Virus record (IMG/VR): IMGVR_UViG_3300027743_000033 | Location: 1-52,412 of that record | Strand: one strand, 5' to 3' | Length of the DNA stretch: 52,412 nt | Origin: a virus | Shown: in pieces, positions 1-7,286 of the stretch | How positions within the stretch are numbered: the stretch's first letter is position 1 | How the letters are laid out: each line of letters begins with the position of its first letter | Program-made: the position numbers and the translations under genes | The notes under the pieces: model-generated | Databases searched by the model: none | Told to the model about the DNA's origin: nothing | What the model saw: the letters and a program-made list of their open reading frames with translations, nothing else

Positions 1-43
1 GTTATACCTCGGAATGGTTTTTGAATTCGCATCCACCCCCCCC

Positions 44-403
44 TCATCGTTTCAGGCCCTCACGGACTGCCGAGGCAAACCGTTGAACACGTACACGGAA
101 GGTCTTGCGCTCGTGATGCGATGCACAAAGGACCATTCCATTATTAATATCAAATGGTTGACCACCATCCTTCAACTCTACTATGTGGTCAGCGTACACA
201 CGATGCTCGGGCCACGCCTTGGTGCACCTACGCCCATGCTCGTCCCGCGCCTCACACCGACGGCCTGCTCGGCTCGTGATCTCGGCACGCCAAGCTATGT
301 ACTGCGGGCTATTGTAGATCGGATCGATCTGCTTGGGTGGTAGCTTGGTGGTCCTGGTGTCCACGGCCCGGATCACCGGGGTGATGCTGCGAACCTTGGT
401 CAT
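44..403 (-). CDS. HNH endonuclease beside the terminase
   Basis: A 119-residue HNH nuclease. The C-terminal half shows the fold: paired cysteines (CEARDEHGRRC), then YADHIVELKDGGQPFDINN and a final CASHHERK. In many HK97-like phages a small HNH protein next to terS/terL works with the terminase in cos cleavage and packaging (established). Here the gene ends 43 bp from the left edge, while terS starts 73 bp from the right edge on the same strand. It would therefore sit directly upstream of terS if the ends join, which I infer they do. No strong ribosome site is visible before the ATG at 403. Confidence 0.85.
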   Translation of the reverse strand: MTKVRSITPVIRAVDTRTTKLPPKQIDPIYNSPQYIAWRAEITSRAGRRCEARDEHGRRCTKAWPEHRVYADHIVELKDGGQPFDINNGMVLCASHHERKTFRVRVQRFASAVREGLKR

Positions 404-491
404 CGTGGATAGGCCCGCAATCGGCCAGAGAAGGCCGCTGGTGCGTTGTTTGGAGGATAGGGACGGGTAAGGGCGCTCCAGCCCATTGAAC

Positions 492-510
492 CAGCCAGAG
501 GCTGTTTTTT
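492..510 (+). terminator. short hairpin with T-run, plus direction
   Basis: CAGCC-AGA-GGCTG followed by six T residues forms a minimal intrinsic terminator for rightward transcription. No plus-strand gene precedes it here, so it may stop readthrough arriving from across the joined ends. The stem is only 5 bp, hence the low confidence. Confidence 0.3.
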
Positions 511-537
511 CTGTACCATAGTTTCACGATAAATCAA
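510..537 (-). promoter_or_regulatory. candidate leftward promoter for the HNH-terminase late operon
   Basis: In an AT-rich gap between the DUF6362 gene and HNH, the minus strand reads TTGATT, 16 bp, TACAGA. This is the only longer gap before the HNH gene, so it is a plausible late promoter if the molecule is circular. It is a weak sigma70-like match and an inference only. Confidence 0.3.
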
Positions 538-560
538 TATTTGGTAATAATCTTTCGCTG

Positions 561-1052
561 CTACACCACCGGCACGCCTTGGCGGGTGAGTTCCAACGCA
601 ATGACATGGGCTCCTGCTGTGGCCCGACGATAGAACGTGGACCGGGACCACCGGCGTAGCTTTAGCAACCTGGACAGAGATCGCCGGTATGCGGCAGACG
701 CGGCCCAATGGCTGAGGCACAGCCGCTCCTCGGGATATGGGGCTAGGAATACCCTCAACCAATCGTGAGCCTGTTCCATGCGGGAAATGTCGGCCGCGGA
801 GGCGCCGAGCTGAGCATACTCCCAGCTATGGAACCGTTCCTTCCGGTCGTCATCGGCACGCCCTACAATGTCCGAGAACTCAACCTTCATGCTGGGCCAG
901 GCGCTGGCAATCAACAAGCGGCGGCGCGCGTGCGGCAACCGGCGCTCGACAGCGTACGCCTCGATGAGCCGCTGCTGTACCCAGTCGGCGGACCATGCCG
1001 CTGGCGTGACGGCGCGGGATGCGTCGATCGCGATGGTGCTCAGGCGGGGCAT
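561..1052 (-). CDS. DUF6362 family phage protein
   Basis: A 163-residue protein with the DUF6362 layout: an N-terminal helix around 'WSADWVQQRLIEAYAVERRLP', a middle block with 'SAWP', and a C-terminal helix-turn-helix-like block 'LLKLRRWSRSTFYRRATAGAHVIALEL'. The family is common in alphaproteobacterial prophages just ahead of HNH/terminase genes. Its role is not established; the C-terminal HTH suggests DNA binding. It is the last gene of the replication block before the presumed late promoter. Confidence 0.75.
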   Translation of the reverse strand: MPRLSTIAIDASRAVTPAAWSADWVQQRLIEAYAVERRLPHARRRLLIASAWPSMKVEFSDIVGRADDDRKERFHSWEYAQLGASAADISRMEQAHDWLRVFLAPYPEERLCLSHWAASAAYRRSLSRLLKLRRWSRSTFYRRATAGAHVIALELTRQGVPVV

Positions 1053-1089
1053 CGTTGCATCACGCGGCTTTGTTGGGTTGGTGGGGTGC

Positions 1090-2547
1090 TCATGAGTAAG
1101 CCCCGGTGTCGTAATCCGTGGACCGGTATCTCCCCGTCGCGAGGTTGTATTGGAGGCCGAGTTTGCAGGGATATCCGAGCTCGTCGAACCGGGCCTTGCG
1201 ATGGTAGAGCACAGCCTCGGTTTTGCGGTTCACACCGTCGAAAATCTCAGGGCGGTGCACGACGAAGCCCTGGTCGACCATATTTTCCCAATGTTTGGCT
1301 CCCGCGATGTCTTCGAGGCCCGGGGGCCCGCCGCGCCGATTGCCATCCATTTTTGCGGGGTGAGCTACGATCTGGACGTGGCAGTTCATGTCATTGGCGA
1401 ACACGTACAGCGTGCGCAGGCAGCGCGCGATGTACTCATCCTCGCGTTCGTTTCGCTCCCGCGAACCCTCGAGCCTATTCCAAGGATCCAGCGTGATCAC
1501 CTTGGCACCGTGGCGCACGATCGCAATTTCGGCGAGGTCCAGGAACCACTCCAAGGTCTGCCGGTGTTCAGGGTGGACGGCGAAAAGATAGTGCTCGTTG
1601 ATCCAGCCATCGGCCTTGCGCTTGTCATCGTCGTCCAGATCGCGTTCGTGCCTGCCCATGAAGAGCGTCCGAAGTTGTTTGCGCATATGCGGCTTCGGCC
1701 GTGTCTCGAAAGTGGCGGCGAACAACACCAGGCGATAGGCTTGGACGATCTGAAACCAGACTTGCGTCCAGAGGAGAGTTTTGCCCATTCCGGCGTGGCC
1801 AGTAACGACCGACAACGTACGCGGGGCGAGCCTGATTTTGCTTTCCCACTCCGAAAATCCTGGGTCCCATAGCGTCAGCGCCGGTGGCTCGGGGAGTTCG
1901 CCGAGGCGGTAGAGCCCGGCGACTGGCCACTGCAGCGACCCTTCGGTTACGAGGTCGCGTAGGTCGCGCGCGCCTTCGGTGCGGAGGACATCGTTGGCGT
2001 CCTTGCAGCCTTCCGGCCAGTCGACAAACCAGAACCGTGCCGCACCGAGCAGCCTGGCCATGTCAGCGCGGAGTGACAGGCCGGCATCGTCGCCGTCGCC
2101 GCACCACACGAACTTCTTGGCCTGGTTGAGGCCAGCCTTAAGCGCTTCATCGACGTAGGAATACCCTCTCAATTCCGATGGTGCTTCAGCGCTGCGCTGC
2201 TTGGCCCCGTTTGGAACTGACAGAACACTGCCGCGGGGAATTCCGGCCTCGACGAGGGCGCAGCGGTCGAGCTCGCCTTCGACCAGGAAAATTGTTTCTG
2301 GCTGGTCCGCGAGCGCGTCGTCCTCGCCCCAGAAGCTGAGTTTGAGACCTTTGCCGGCGACGAAGGATTTTTCTGGAACTGCCCTGGCCTTCCAGCCGTC
2401 ACGGTAGTGAAAAACGATGCCCTCGGACTTCCGATTGAGGTCAGGAAAGTAGATTGTACCGGAGGCGACGCCGAGCTGTTCCAAGGTCTCCCGGCTGATG
2501 CCGCGTTCGGTTTTGGCCCAGTTGGCGACGTCGTCCGACAGGGTCAT
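1090..2547 (-). CDS. phage primase-helicase (TOPRIM + RecA-like helicase)
   Basis: Replicative primase-helicase resembling T7 gp4/Twinkle. From the ATG at 2547 (485 residues) a TOPRIM domain comes first, with the conserved acid in 'IFLVEGELDR' (about E91) and the DxD in 'WCGDGDDAG' (about 151-153). A RecA-like helicase follows, with Walker A 'GHAGMGKT' (about 250-257) and 'VITLDPWNRL' as the likely Walker B strand. The zinc-binding domain expected at the N-terminus is in another frame just upstream, in the gene ending at 2441. The frame stays open to 2598, but those 17 extra residues are only a shifted reading of the zinc domain, so I use 2547. Confidence 0.88.
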   Translation of the reverse strand: MTLSDDVANWAKTERGISRETLEQLGVASGTIYFPDLNRKSEGIVFHYRDGWKARAVPEKSFVAGKGLKLSFWGEDDALADQPETIFLVEGELDRCALVEAGIPRGSVLSVPNGAKQRSAEAPSELRGYSYVDEALKAGLNQAKKFVWCGDGDDAGLSLRADMARLLGAARFWFVDWPEGCKDANDVLRTEGARDLRDLVTEGSLQWPVAGLYRLGELPEPPALTLWDPGFSEWESKIRLAPRTLSVVTGHAGMGKTLLWTQVWFQIVQAYRLVLFAATFETRPKPHMRKQLRTLFMGRHERDLDDDDKRKADGWINEHYLFAVHPEHRQTLEWFLDLAEIAIVRHGAKVITLDPWNRLEGSRERNEREDEYIARCLRTLYVFANDMNCHVQIVAHPAKMDGNRRGGPPGLEDIAGAKHWENMVDQGFVVHRPEIFDGVNRKTEAVLYHRKARFDELGYPCKLGLQYNLATGRYRSTDYDTGAYS

Positions 2548-2758
2548 CCGTGACGCCGCCTGCCCAATTGCAGTGGTGGCAGAAGTACAAAAGTTCATTG
2601 CCCGTCACCGTGACCGAGAGGCATTTTTGGGTTTTCTTGCGTCTGGTATGGCTGCACTGAGGGCAGCGAAATTGTCGGGTGCCGGCGAAGTTTTGGCGGA
2701 CGCCGACGGTGGAAAGTTGGCGAAGAACGTCATCGGAATTTTGCATTTCACCAGGCAT
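2441..2758 (-). CDS. primase zinc-ribbon domain, separated by a frame change
   Basis: Residues 30-65 form a CHC2/T7-primase-type zinc ribbon with C32-x2-C35 and C60-x2-C63, in 'FRCPQC...YFCHHCNWAGG'. Such ribbons recognise the primer template. In relatives this domain is continuous with TOPRIM-helicase. Here real coding seems to end near residue 74; the following 'GRRRQLGQNRTRHQPGD' is an arginine-rich out-of-frame reading of the primase gene. A +1 shift near 2545-2560 would restore one polypeptide. It may be a separate zinc subunit, a programmed frameshift, or a mutation. The start at 2758 overlaps the upstream gene; ATG 2746 is an alternative. Confidence 0.75.
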   Translation of the reverse strand: MPGEMQNSDDVLRQLSTVGVRQNFAGTRQFRCPQCSHTRRKKTQKCLSVTVTGNELLYFCHHCNWAGGVTDDPVGRRRQLGQNRTRHQPGDLGTARRRLRYNLLS

Positions 2759-3497
2759 TCCCGCTCAGCCGTAGAGCTTCCTTCGCAGAAATATCCGGGT
2801 CGCCACGAGTAGCGGACACGACGTATTCGCGGGGATCGAATTTGGTCGAAGCGGTTTCGAGAGCGGCCCTTGCGAGGGCTACATTTCCGCCTTTCGCCTT
2901 GAGAAGATTGCGAATTAAGCCGCCGGAGGTTTTCCCAAGAACGGCTTTCCCGCGCTTGAAAAGCTCGGCTTCCGGCGTTGGTGGGTCGTGTCCGTTTTCA
3001 AAATTCGGTGCCGCGTCAGCGGCCGCGGAAGCGGCATCTTGTTTTCTAGATTCTTTCTGGATTCTAGCTTCTAGCATATGGGCTTTATCGGGGGGGATAA
3101 CCCCCCCGTTGGCCTCTTGGTTAACCAACCCGTTTTCCGGTGGCTTTAGCTTAGGATTACCTCCCCCTTTTCCATTCTTGCGGTCTGTTGCTTCCTTGGC
3201 CTTATCCCTGACCATGCGACGGGAGTATATCGTACCCGCCTCCGACGTACTGAAAACGCCACGTCCTCGGAGTTCGTCGAGCGCCTTAGTTACCTCCTTT
3301 ATGGGGCGACCCACGAGCGCCGATATTTCCGATACGTCCGGCGGCTTGCCATCGATCAGCAAATGGCCGTAGGGCTCACCCTCGTGCATATAGGACATCA
3401 TCTCAATCCAAAGCCCCCGAGCCGAGAGCGAGCACATCCGCAAGCGCGGCTCGCTGCGCCAATCCGCCGGATAGAATTTCATCCATGGGCGGTTCAT
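2748..3497 (-). CDS. phage replication protein (DUF1376/replisome-organiser-like)
   Basis: Using the ATG at 3497 gives 249 residues beginning 'MNRPWMKFYPADW'. This start matches phage replication proteins in which an N-terminal winged helix ('LRMCSLSARGLWIEMMSYMHE...', 'EISALVGRPIKEVTKALDELRGRGVFS') precedes a low-complexity linker and a C-terminal helical part. It lies immediately upstream of the primase genes, so it probably loads or organises the helicase (inference). The 63 extra upstream codons in this frame are an antisense-like arginine-rich reading and were dropped. Confidence 0.7.
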   Translation of the reverse strand: MNRPWMKFYPADWRSEPRLRMCSLSARGLWIEMMSYMHEGEPYGHLLIDGKPPDVSEISALVGRPIKEVTKALDELRGRGVFSTSEAGTIYSRRMVRDKAKEATDRKNGKGGGNPKLKPPENGLVNQEANGGVIPPDKAHMLEARIQKESRKQDAASAAADAAPNFENGHDPPTPEAELFKRGKAVLGKTSGGLIRNLLKAKGGNVALARAALETASTKFDPREYVVSATRGDPDISAKEALRLSGNAW

Positions 3498-4003
3498 TGA
3501 TCGTGGTCGTCCTTTAGCTTCTGATACAGTTTGCAAATCTGAACGACACACTCGAATGGGTCCCGGAATATCTCCGAGCCGGTGAACCTCAAAAGCGGAA
3601 CGCCGGCGATCTGAATATCCCGATCCTTCTTGCGATCGCGCGCCGCCTGATCCTTGGTTCGCTCGTGGAAGTCGTGCCCATCGCATTCGATGAACATCAT
3701 CTTCCGAAAATTGTCGTTCGGTCGGTTGCCGATGAGCGCGAAGTCAATTCTGTAATTTTCAAACAGGTATTGTGGCACAATCATCATGCAGCGCTTATCC
3801 TGCCACTTCCCAATATCCCCAAACGGGCACAGAACAGATACGTCTGGAAAATTGAATCTGAGCGACGCCGTGACGGCAGCACCAAGTAGGATTTCGATCT
3901 CGCTCCCACACATCGGAGTCAGCGTATCGATGATGCCCCGGTAGCAGAGCGAGACACTCGGCACCATGCTTGTCAAAAGCCTATGCTCAAAGTCCGGGTT
4001 CAC
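3494..4003 (-). CDS. DUF559/Vsr-like PD-(D/E)xK nuclease
   Basis: A 169-residue protein starting at GTG 4003, behind a clear GGAGG seven bases upstream. The core reads 'YRIDFAL' (D87), 'FIECDGHDFHERTKDQAARDRKKD' (E106, D108) and 'GVPLLRFTGSEI'. This is the PD-(D/E)xK arrangement of DUF559 and very-short-patch-repair-like endonucleases. It overlaps the next gene's start by four bases. Known relatives nick or cleave DNA; here it could act on host DNA or in recombination. The target is unknown. Confidence 0.75.
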   Translation of the reverse strand: MNPDFEHRLLTSMVPSVSLCYRGIIDTLTPMCGSEIEILLGAAVTASLRFNFPDVSVLCPFGDIGKWQDKRCMMIVPQYLFENYRIDFALIGNRPNDNFRKMMFIECDGHDFHERTKDQAARDRKKDRDIQIAGVPLLRFTGSEIFRDPFECVVQICKLYQKLKDDHDQ

Positions 4004-4049
4004 GTCGTCGCCTCCATAATCACCATGGCGCTCGGTCGTGGTGCGATTG

Positions 4050-4241
4050 TCATAGCAGCCGCTCCCCCTTTGCCGCCGCAACGTAGTCCTGCACGATTGC
4101 CGCCATGCATGCGATCTCATGGGCGGCCTTGCCGGCGGACATTTTGCCTTCCGTGACCCACCGCTCATAAACGCGCGTTCGCATTTTCAATTCGCGTTCA
4201 GCGCAGGCAAGTTTGTCGGCCGCGGTGATGGTATCGGTCAT
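4050..4241 (-). CDS. small phage protein of unknown function
   Basis: A 63-residue, mostly helical protein 'MTDTITAADKLACAERELKMR...' starting at 4241 behind an AGGGGGG ribosome site. It overlaps the end of rusA by four bases, so it is translationally coupled. The middle 'ERWVTEGKMSAGKAAHEIACMAAIVQDY' is a pattern I have seen in small alphaproteobacterial phage proteins. I cannot assign a function. Confidence 0.6.
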   Translation of the reverse strand: MTDTITAADKLACAERELKMRTRVYERWVTEGKMSAGKAAHEIACMAAIVQDYVAAAKGERLL

Positions 4242-4735
4242 GCGGCCCCCCTCGCCTGCTCGCCCCACAGGAGCGGCTCGGTCGTTGGCGCTATGTCAGC
4301 AATGCTGATGGCCCCCTGCACCTCGATCAGCAGGCCGGGCTTGTCGGCGTAGGACTTTGACACGAAGCCCTGCACGATCTGGCTGTCATCGCGCCACACA
4401 ATGCCGTTGAGCGCATCAAGCATCTTGACGAGGTTGTCCCAATCGGGACGCCCAGTGGGGCGCAGGATGCCGCGCAGGGCCTGCTCACGCTTCTTTCGGC
4501 TCCAGCTCTGCGGGACCGAAAAGAACGCAGCGACTTTCACCTTCAGCGGGCCATCGCATAGGGGCTTATCACCCATAGCCTGTTGCGCGGCATCGCGGAG
4601 GAGCGACTCGTAGGAGCGGGTGTTCGTCGGTGTGTACGCGCTCACGAACGACGCACCTGCTTTCGTCGTGATCTGACGGAACCGCGGGCGACCCTTACCT
4701 TGCGGTTGTCCTGGCAAGAGGATGGTAATTCTCAA
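4238..4735 (-). CDS. rusA: RusA-family Holliday junction resolvase
   Basis: RusA cuts four-way DNA junctions during phage recombination and replication. Starting at TTG 4735 gives 165 residues. This start is set by AGGAGG five bases upstream and a four-base overlap with the preceding gene's stop. The protein shows 'GKGRPR' (residues 13-18) and the acidic set 'PDWDNLVKMLDALNG...WRDDSQI', with D98, D100, D107 and D116/D117 matching the metal-binding aspartates of RusA. A second, broken rusA N-terminus lies upstream at 5427-5519. Confidence 0.88.
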   Translation of the reverse strand: MRITILLPGQPQGKGRPRFRQITTKAGASFVSAYTPTNTRSYESLLRDAAQQAMGDKPLCDGPLKVKVAAFFSVPQSWSRKKREQALRGILRPTGRPDWDNLVKMLDALNGIVWRDDSQIVQGFVSKSYADKPGLLIEVQGAISIADIAPTTEPLLWGEQARGAA

Positions 4736-5430
4736 GCCACCCTCCTGCGTCTCGTATTGCGGGCTTGTTCTGATCGCGTCGCCCATCGACAATTGCCCGG
4801 CTCATAGTTGCCGTCGTTGTTTTCGCGCTCGATCGAATGGTTATGAGATGGGCGTGCGCCCATGTCGGCAATAAAATTCTCGAATGAATTATTCCATCGC
4901 TCGCAGACTTTGATGCCCCTGCCCCCATAGTCTTGAAAGCGGACAACGGCGGGGTTCTGACACCGCTGCTTCATTGAATTCCAGATACCGTACTCTGGCG
5001 TTTTGCGCTTCCCATGAGTGGCGTTAAGGCGTCCCGTAGTTGCAGACACCTCCTTGGCGAGGCACCCGCAAGATTTGGTGCCGCCATTCCGGAGCAGACC
5101 AGTCCTCACCTCATTTTGAAGTCCGCAGTCACAACTGCACAGCCAGTGTGTCGTCGGCCGTTTTTCACTACGCTCAATTACGACAAGCTTTCCAAACCTC
5201 CGGCCCCTTAGATCAAGCAGACGCTTTGCGATCGTTTCCCGCCGCTGACAGCCGCATGAACTAGAAAGACCGCGCCGAAGATTGGTCGCATACACGACAA
5301 CATCGGCGCCACAATCACAAAGACAGTGCCACAGCGCGTGGCCCCTTGGGCTTGACCCAGCATGCTTTCCGGCAATCAATTTGCCGAAACGCTGCCCCGC
5401 AACGATATTGGTTTTGGTTATCATGGTCAC
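4732..5430 (-). CDS. zinc-repeat HNH/AP2-like homing endonuclease
   Basis: A 232-residue protein with two zinc-binding modules, each 'W.C.CDCG...SCGC' (about residues 34-56 and 96-122), then an HNH-like C-terminal part ('GIWNSMKQRCQNP...YGGRGIKVCERW', 'HSIERENNDGNYEPGNCRWAT'). Many phage homing endonucleases share this architecture. It starts with GTG 5430 overlapping the stop of a truncated rusA start, and its own stop overlaps the TTG of intact rusA. Its placement exactly between two rusA starts points to insertion by homing. Confidence 0.8.
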   Translation of the reverse strand: MTMITKTNIVAGQRFGKLIAGKHAGSSPRGHALWHCLCDCGADVVVYATNLRRGLSSSCGCQRRETIAKRLLDLRGRRFGKLVVIERSEKRPTTHWLCSCDCGLQNEVRTGLLRNGGTKSCGCLAKEVSATTGRLNATHGKRKTPEYGIWNSMKQRCQNPAVVRFQDYGGRGIKVCERWNNSFENFIADMGARPSHNHSIERENNDGNYEPGNCRWATRSEQARNTRRRRVA

Positions 5431-5519
5431 TGCGCCCCAGCCCTCGACCTAGCGATGCGCGCGCGCGGGCGGCCTTTACCGCGCGGCTCCCCAGGAAGCG
5501 TGATGGTGATGCGGGTCAT
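5427..5519 (-). pseudogene. truncated second rusA N-terminus
   Basis: A 30-codon frame from ATG 5519 reads MTRITITLPGEPRGKGRPR and then stops after an arginine-rich run. It closely matches the first residues of the full RusA downstream (RITILLPGQPQGKGRPRF), including the GKGRPR motif. I read it as the 5' remnant of a rusA copy cut by the endonuclease gene, with a second copy or regenerated start following. It is too short to be a resolvase. Confidence 0.7.
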
Positions 5520-5524
5520 GGCAA

Positions 5525-6124
5525 TCAGTGCGCCTGCGCCTTGACCACCTTATGCGTAGCCGGCGCGCCGCCGATGCCCGCTTTCTCCGCCTCCGCGCGC
5601 TGCATGAAGCCGGGGCGCACGTCGCGCTCGTCACCATCAGCAAGTGGCTTGATGCCTTTTGCCAAAATGGCTTGGCCCTCATGGAAGCCATCCATGTAAA
5701 GGCGGTACTGCTCGAGCTCTGGAGCGTAATCCGGCTTGCATGGGTCGCCCGCGAGCCCGTCGCGTTTCCCCTCGGCGTAGGCGCGGTCGACTGACGGCGT
5801 GCGGTCCTCTCCGAAAAGCTCCGCTTGCGTGCCCATGGCCAATCCAAGCCACCTGGCAATACGCATCTGCGCCTCGATCTTTTCCTTGAGCTTCTCCTCG
5901 CCCTTCTCGTCCTTCAGCAGCGCCCAGGTGCGGATATCGCGAACGGCGTGCTTGCCAAGCTTGGCCTTGGCCTCCTCCTCGACAATCGCAAGCGTGTCCT
6001 TCGCGGCTTGCCAGCGCTTGGCGAAGCCAAAGAAAGTCATCGCCTTCACGTCGTCGTCTTGGTGATTGCCGTTCGTCGGCGGCACATCAGGCGTCTCGCT
6101 CGCGGATTTTTTCGGGCGTCCCAT
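5525..6124 (-). CDS. phage early protein of unknown function
   Basis: A 199-residue protein from ATG 6124, chosen for AGGAG seven bases upstream. The N-terminus is basic and polar ('MGRPKKSASETPDVPP'), the middle is helical and lysine-rich, and the C-terminal part contains 'AYAEGKRDGLAGDPCKPDYAPELEQYRLYMDGFHEGQAIL', a tyrosine-glycine pattern seen in small phage proteins that I cannot name. It shares a duplicated 20-bp leader with the gene at 6168-6731. Confidence 0.6.
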   Translation of the reverse strand: MGRPKKSASETPDVPPTNGNHQDDDVKAMTFFGFAKRWQAAKDTLAIVEEEAKAKLGKHAVRDIRTWALLKDEKGEEKLKEKIEAQMRIARWLGLAMGTQAELFGEDRTPSVDRAYAEGKRDGLAGDPCKPDYAPELEQYRLYMDGFHEGQAILAKGIKPLADGDERDVRPGFMQRAEAEKAGIGGAPATHKVVKAQAH

Positions 6125-6134
6125 TTTAGGTCTC

Positions 6135-6154
6135 CTCACGCTGCGCGATTGGAT
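6135..6154. repeat. 20-bp direct repeat, copy 1 (leader and stop segment)
   Basis: Plus-strand CTCACGCTGCGCGATTGGAT, identical at 6739-6758. On the minus strand it encodes the last codons of gcrA (SNRAA-stop) plus the start of a ribosome-binding segment. Here it lies in the gap ahead of the gene at 5525-6124, as if a gcrA tail and leader had been copied. Confidence 0.85.
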
Positions 6155-6167
6155 TTGCGTCAGTCTC

Positions 6168-6731
6168 CTAGTGATAGGCCAGCCGCCGGTTGTCGACCTT
6201 GTGCCGCGCGTCCACGAGCGACTGGATTTCTGTCATAACGACCGGCGGCATTAGCGTTTCGAGCAGCGGCATCGCTTCAAGGAACGCCTTGGCCGCGTCC
6301 GATTCCAGACCGTGCGCGACGATTTGCGTCTGCGCGTCAAGGCTCATGCTCTCGATTTTCGAGATGGCCTCTTTCTCGATCGCTTCGATTTTGGATATTG
6401 CGGCTCGGCGTAGCTCGCCACGGCGTTCACGCGACGCGTTCTGACCGCGGCCGGTCCAGTAGACGTGCAGGCCAGGCGCAAACTCAACGGGAATGCCAAG
6501 TTCGCGGCATCTCGCCTGTATCGCCTCCTGTGCAGAGGCGACGGCTTTCTCTGCTTCCTCACGGACACGAGCCCAAACGGCGTCTTCGTCCCAGTGGTGA
6601 ATCTTCGCCGACTGCGCGTCAAACTCGGCAAGCAGCGCCGCCGATCGCTCCGCCGCCTTCACCTTCATGACCTTCTCTCGCTTCTTGATGAGCTGCAGGA
6701 GCTGGTCGCGTTCGCCTTTGGTCATTGCCAT
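6168..6731 (-). CDS. coiled-coil phage protein of unknown function
   Basis: A 187-residue protein from ATG 6731. The N-terminal half is a charged coiled coil ('KGERDQLLQLIKKREKVMKVKAAERSAALLAEFDAQ'), followed by 'LGIPVEFAPGLHVYWTGRGQ' and a second helical stretch rich in isoleucine and glutamate. It sits between gcrA and another unknown early gene, with tight spacing. No catalytic motif is visible. An internal ATG at 6725 is an alternative start. Confidence 0.6.
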   Translation of the reverse strand: MAMTKGERDQLLQLIKKREKVMKVKAAERSAALLAEFDAQSAKIHHWDEDAVWARVREEAEKAVASAQEAIQARCRELGIPVEFAPGLHVYWTGRGQNASRERRGELRRAAISKIEAIEKEAISKIESMSLDAQTQIVAHGLESDAAKAFLEAMPLLETLMPPVVMTEIQSLVDARHKVDNRRLAYH

Positions 6732-6738
6732 CGCCACT

Positions 6739-6758
6739 CTCACGCTGCGCGATTGGAT
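6739..6758. repeat. 20-bp direct repeat, copy 2 (end of gcrA)
   Basis: Second copy of the repeat at 6135-6154. It covers the gcrA stop codon and the leader of the gene at 6168-6731. Confidence 0.85.
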
Positions 6759-7243
6759 CTGGCGGCGATGCCTGGGCAGCACAGGGCAAAATGTTCACTG
6801 CAGTAAGAGCGGTTGGGCAGCGTCTCGGCGGCGCAAAAGAAGAAGCTCCCCGAACCAGGCTCGCCAAACGGGAACCGGCAATCGCTCTCTTTGAGCTCGA
6901 AGAACTGCTTGCGCCGTCGTCGGGGCCTGCGCGGGACCGCCTCGGCCGGAAGTGCTGGCGCCGGCGGCCTCATCGGCTCTTGCTTCAGTTTCCTGTTGAT
7001 GCGGCCAGCGATGGTGTAATCGCCGCCGGCCTGGCGGGGCTGCGGCCGCAGCTTCGGCGGTTTCGGCGGTTTCGGCCGCGACAGACCAAGACGGTGTATT
7101 CGCCCGATCACGGCGTTGCGGGTCAGCCCGCAGTCGAGCTCGATGGCGATCCGGCCCGCAGACAAGCCCTCGGCGTGCAGACGCCTCAGGGCCTCGTCCC
7201 GCTCCGCGTGCCAAACAGTGACCTGTGCCATGCCGTCCCCCAT
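6740..7243 (-). CDS. gcrA: GcrA-like transcription regulator
   Basis: GcrA is the alphaproteobacterial cell-cycle activator that works with sigma70 at promoters methylated by CcrM (established). This 167-residue protein has the diagnostic N-terminus: 'VTVWHAERDEALRRLHAEGLSAGRIAIEL...TRNAVIGRIHRLGL', a basic proline-rich linker, then a C-terminal block 'CRFPFGEPGS..FFFCA...PNRSYCSEHFALCC' typical of the family end. A phage copy may redirect host cell-cycle transcription or act on phage promoters (inference). ATG 7243 has GAGAGG seven bases upstream; ATG 7231 is possible. Confidence 0.85.
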   Translation of the reverse strand: MGDGMAQVTVWHAERDEALRRLHAEGLSAGRIAIELDCGLTRNAVIGRIHRLGLSRPKPPKPPKLRPQPRQAGGDYTIAGRINRKLKQEPMRPPAPALPAEAVPRRPRRRRKQFFELKESDCRFPFGEPGSGSFFFCAAETLPNRSYCSEHFALCCPGIAARSNRAA

Positions 7244-7286
7244 CCTGTTGCCTCTCGCCCGCTACAAAAGACGGGCGCGCGAAATT

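Noticed and set aside
14-343. Plus-strand ORF opposite the HNH gene
   Set aside because: Antisense shadow; the minus strand encodes a clear HNH motif and the plus product matches nothing.
559-565. Isolated TGCTACA half-site near the DUF6362 stop
   Set aside because: There is no inverted partner at the right spacing and no promoter geometry, so it was not counted as an operator.
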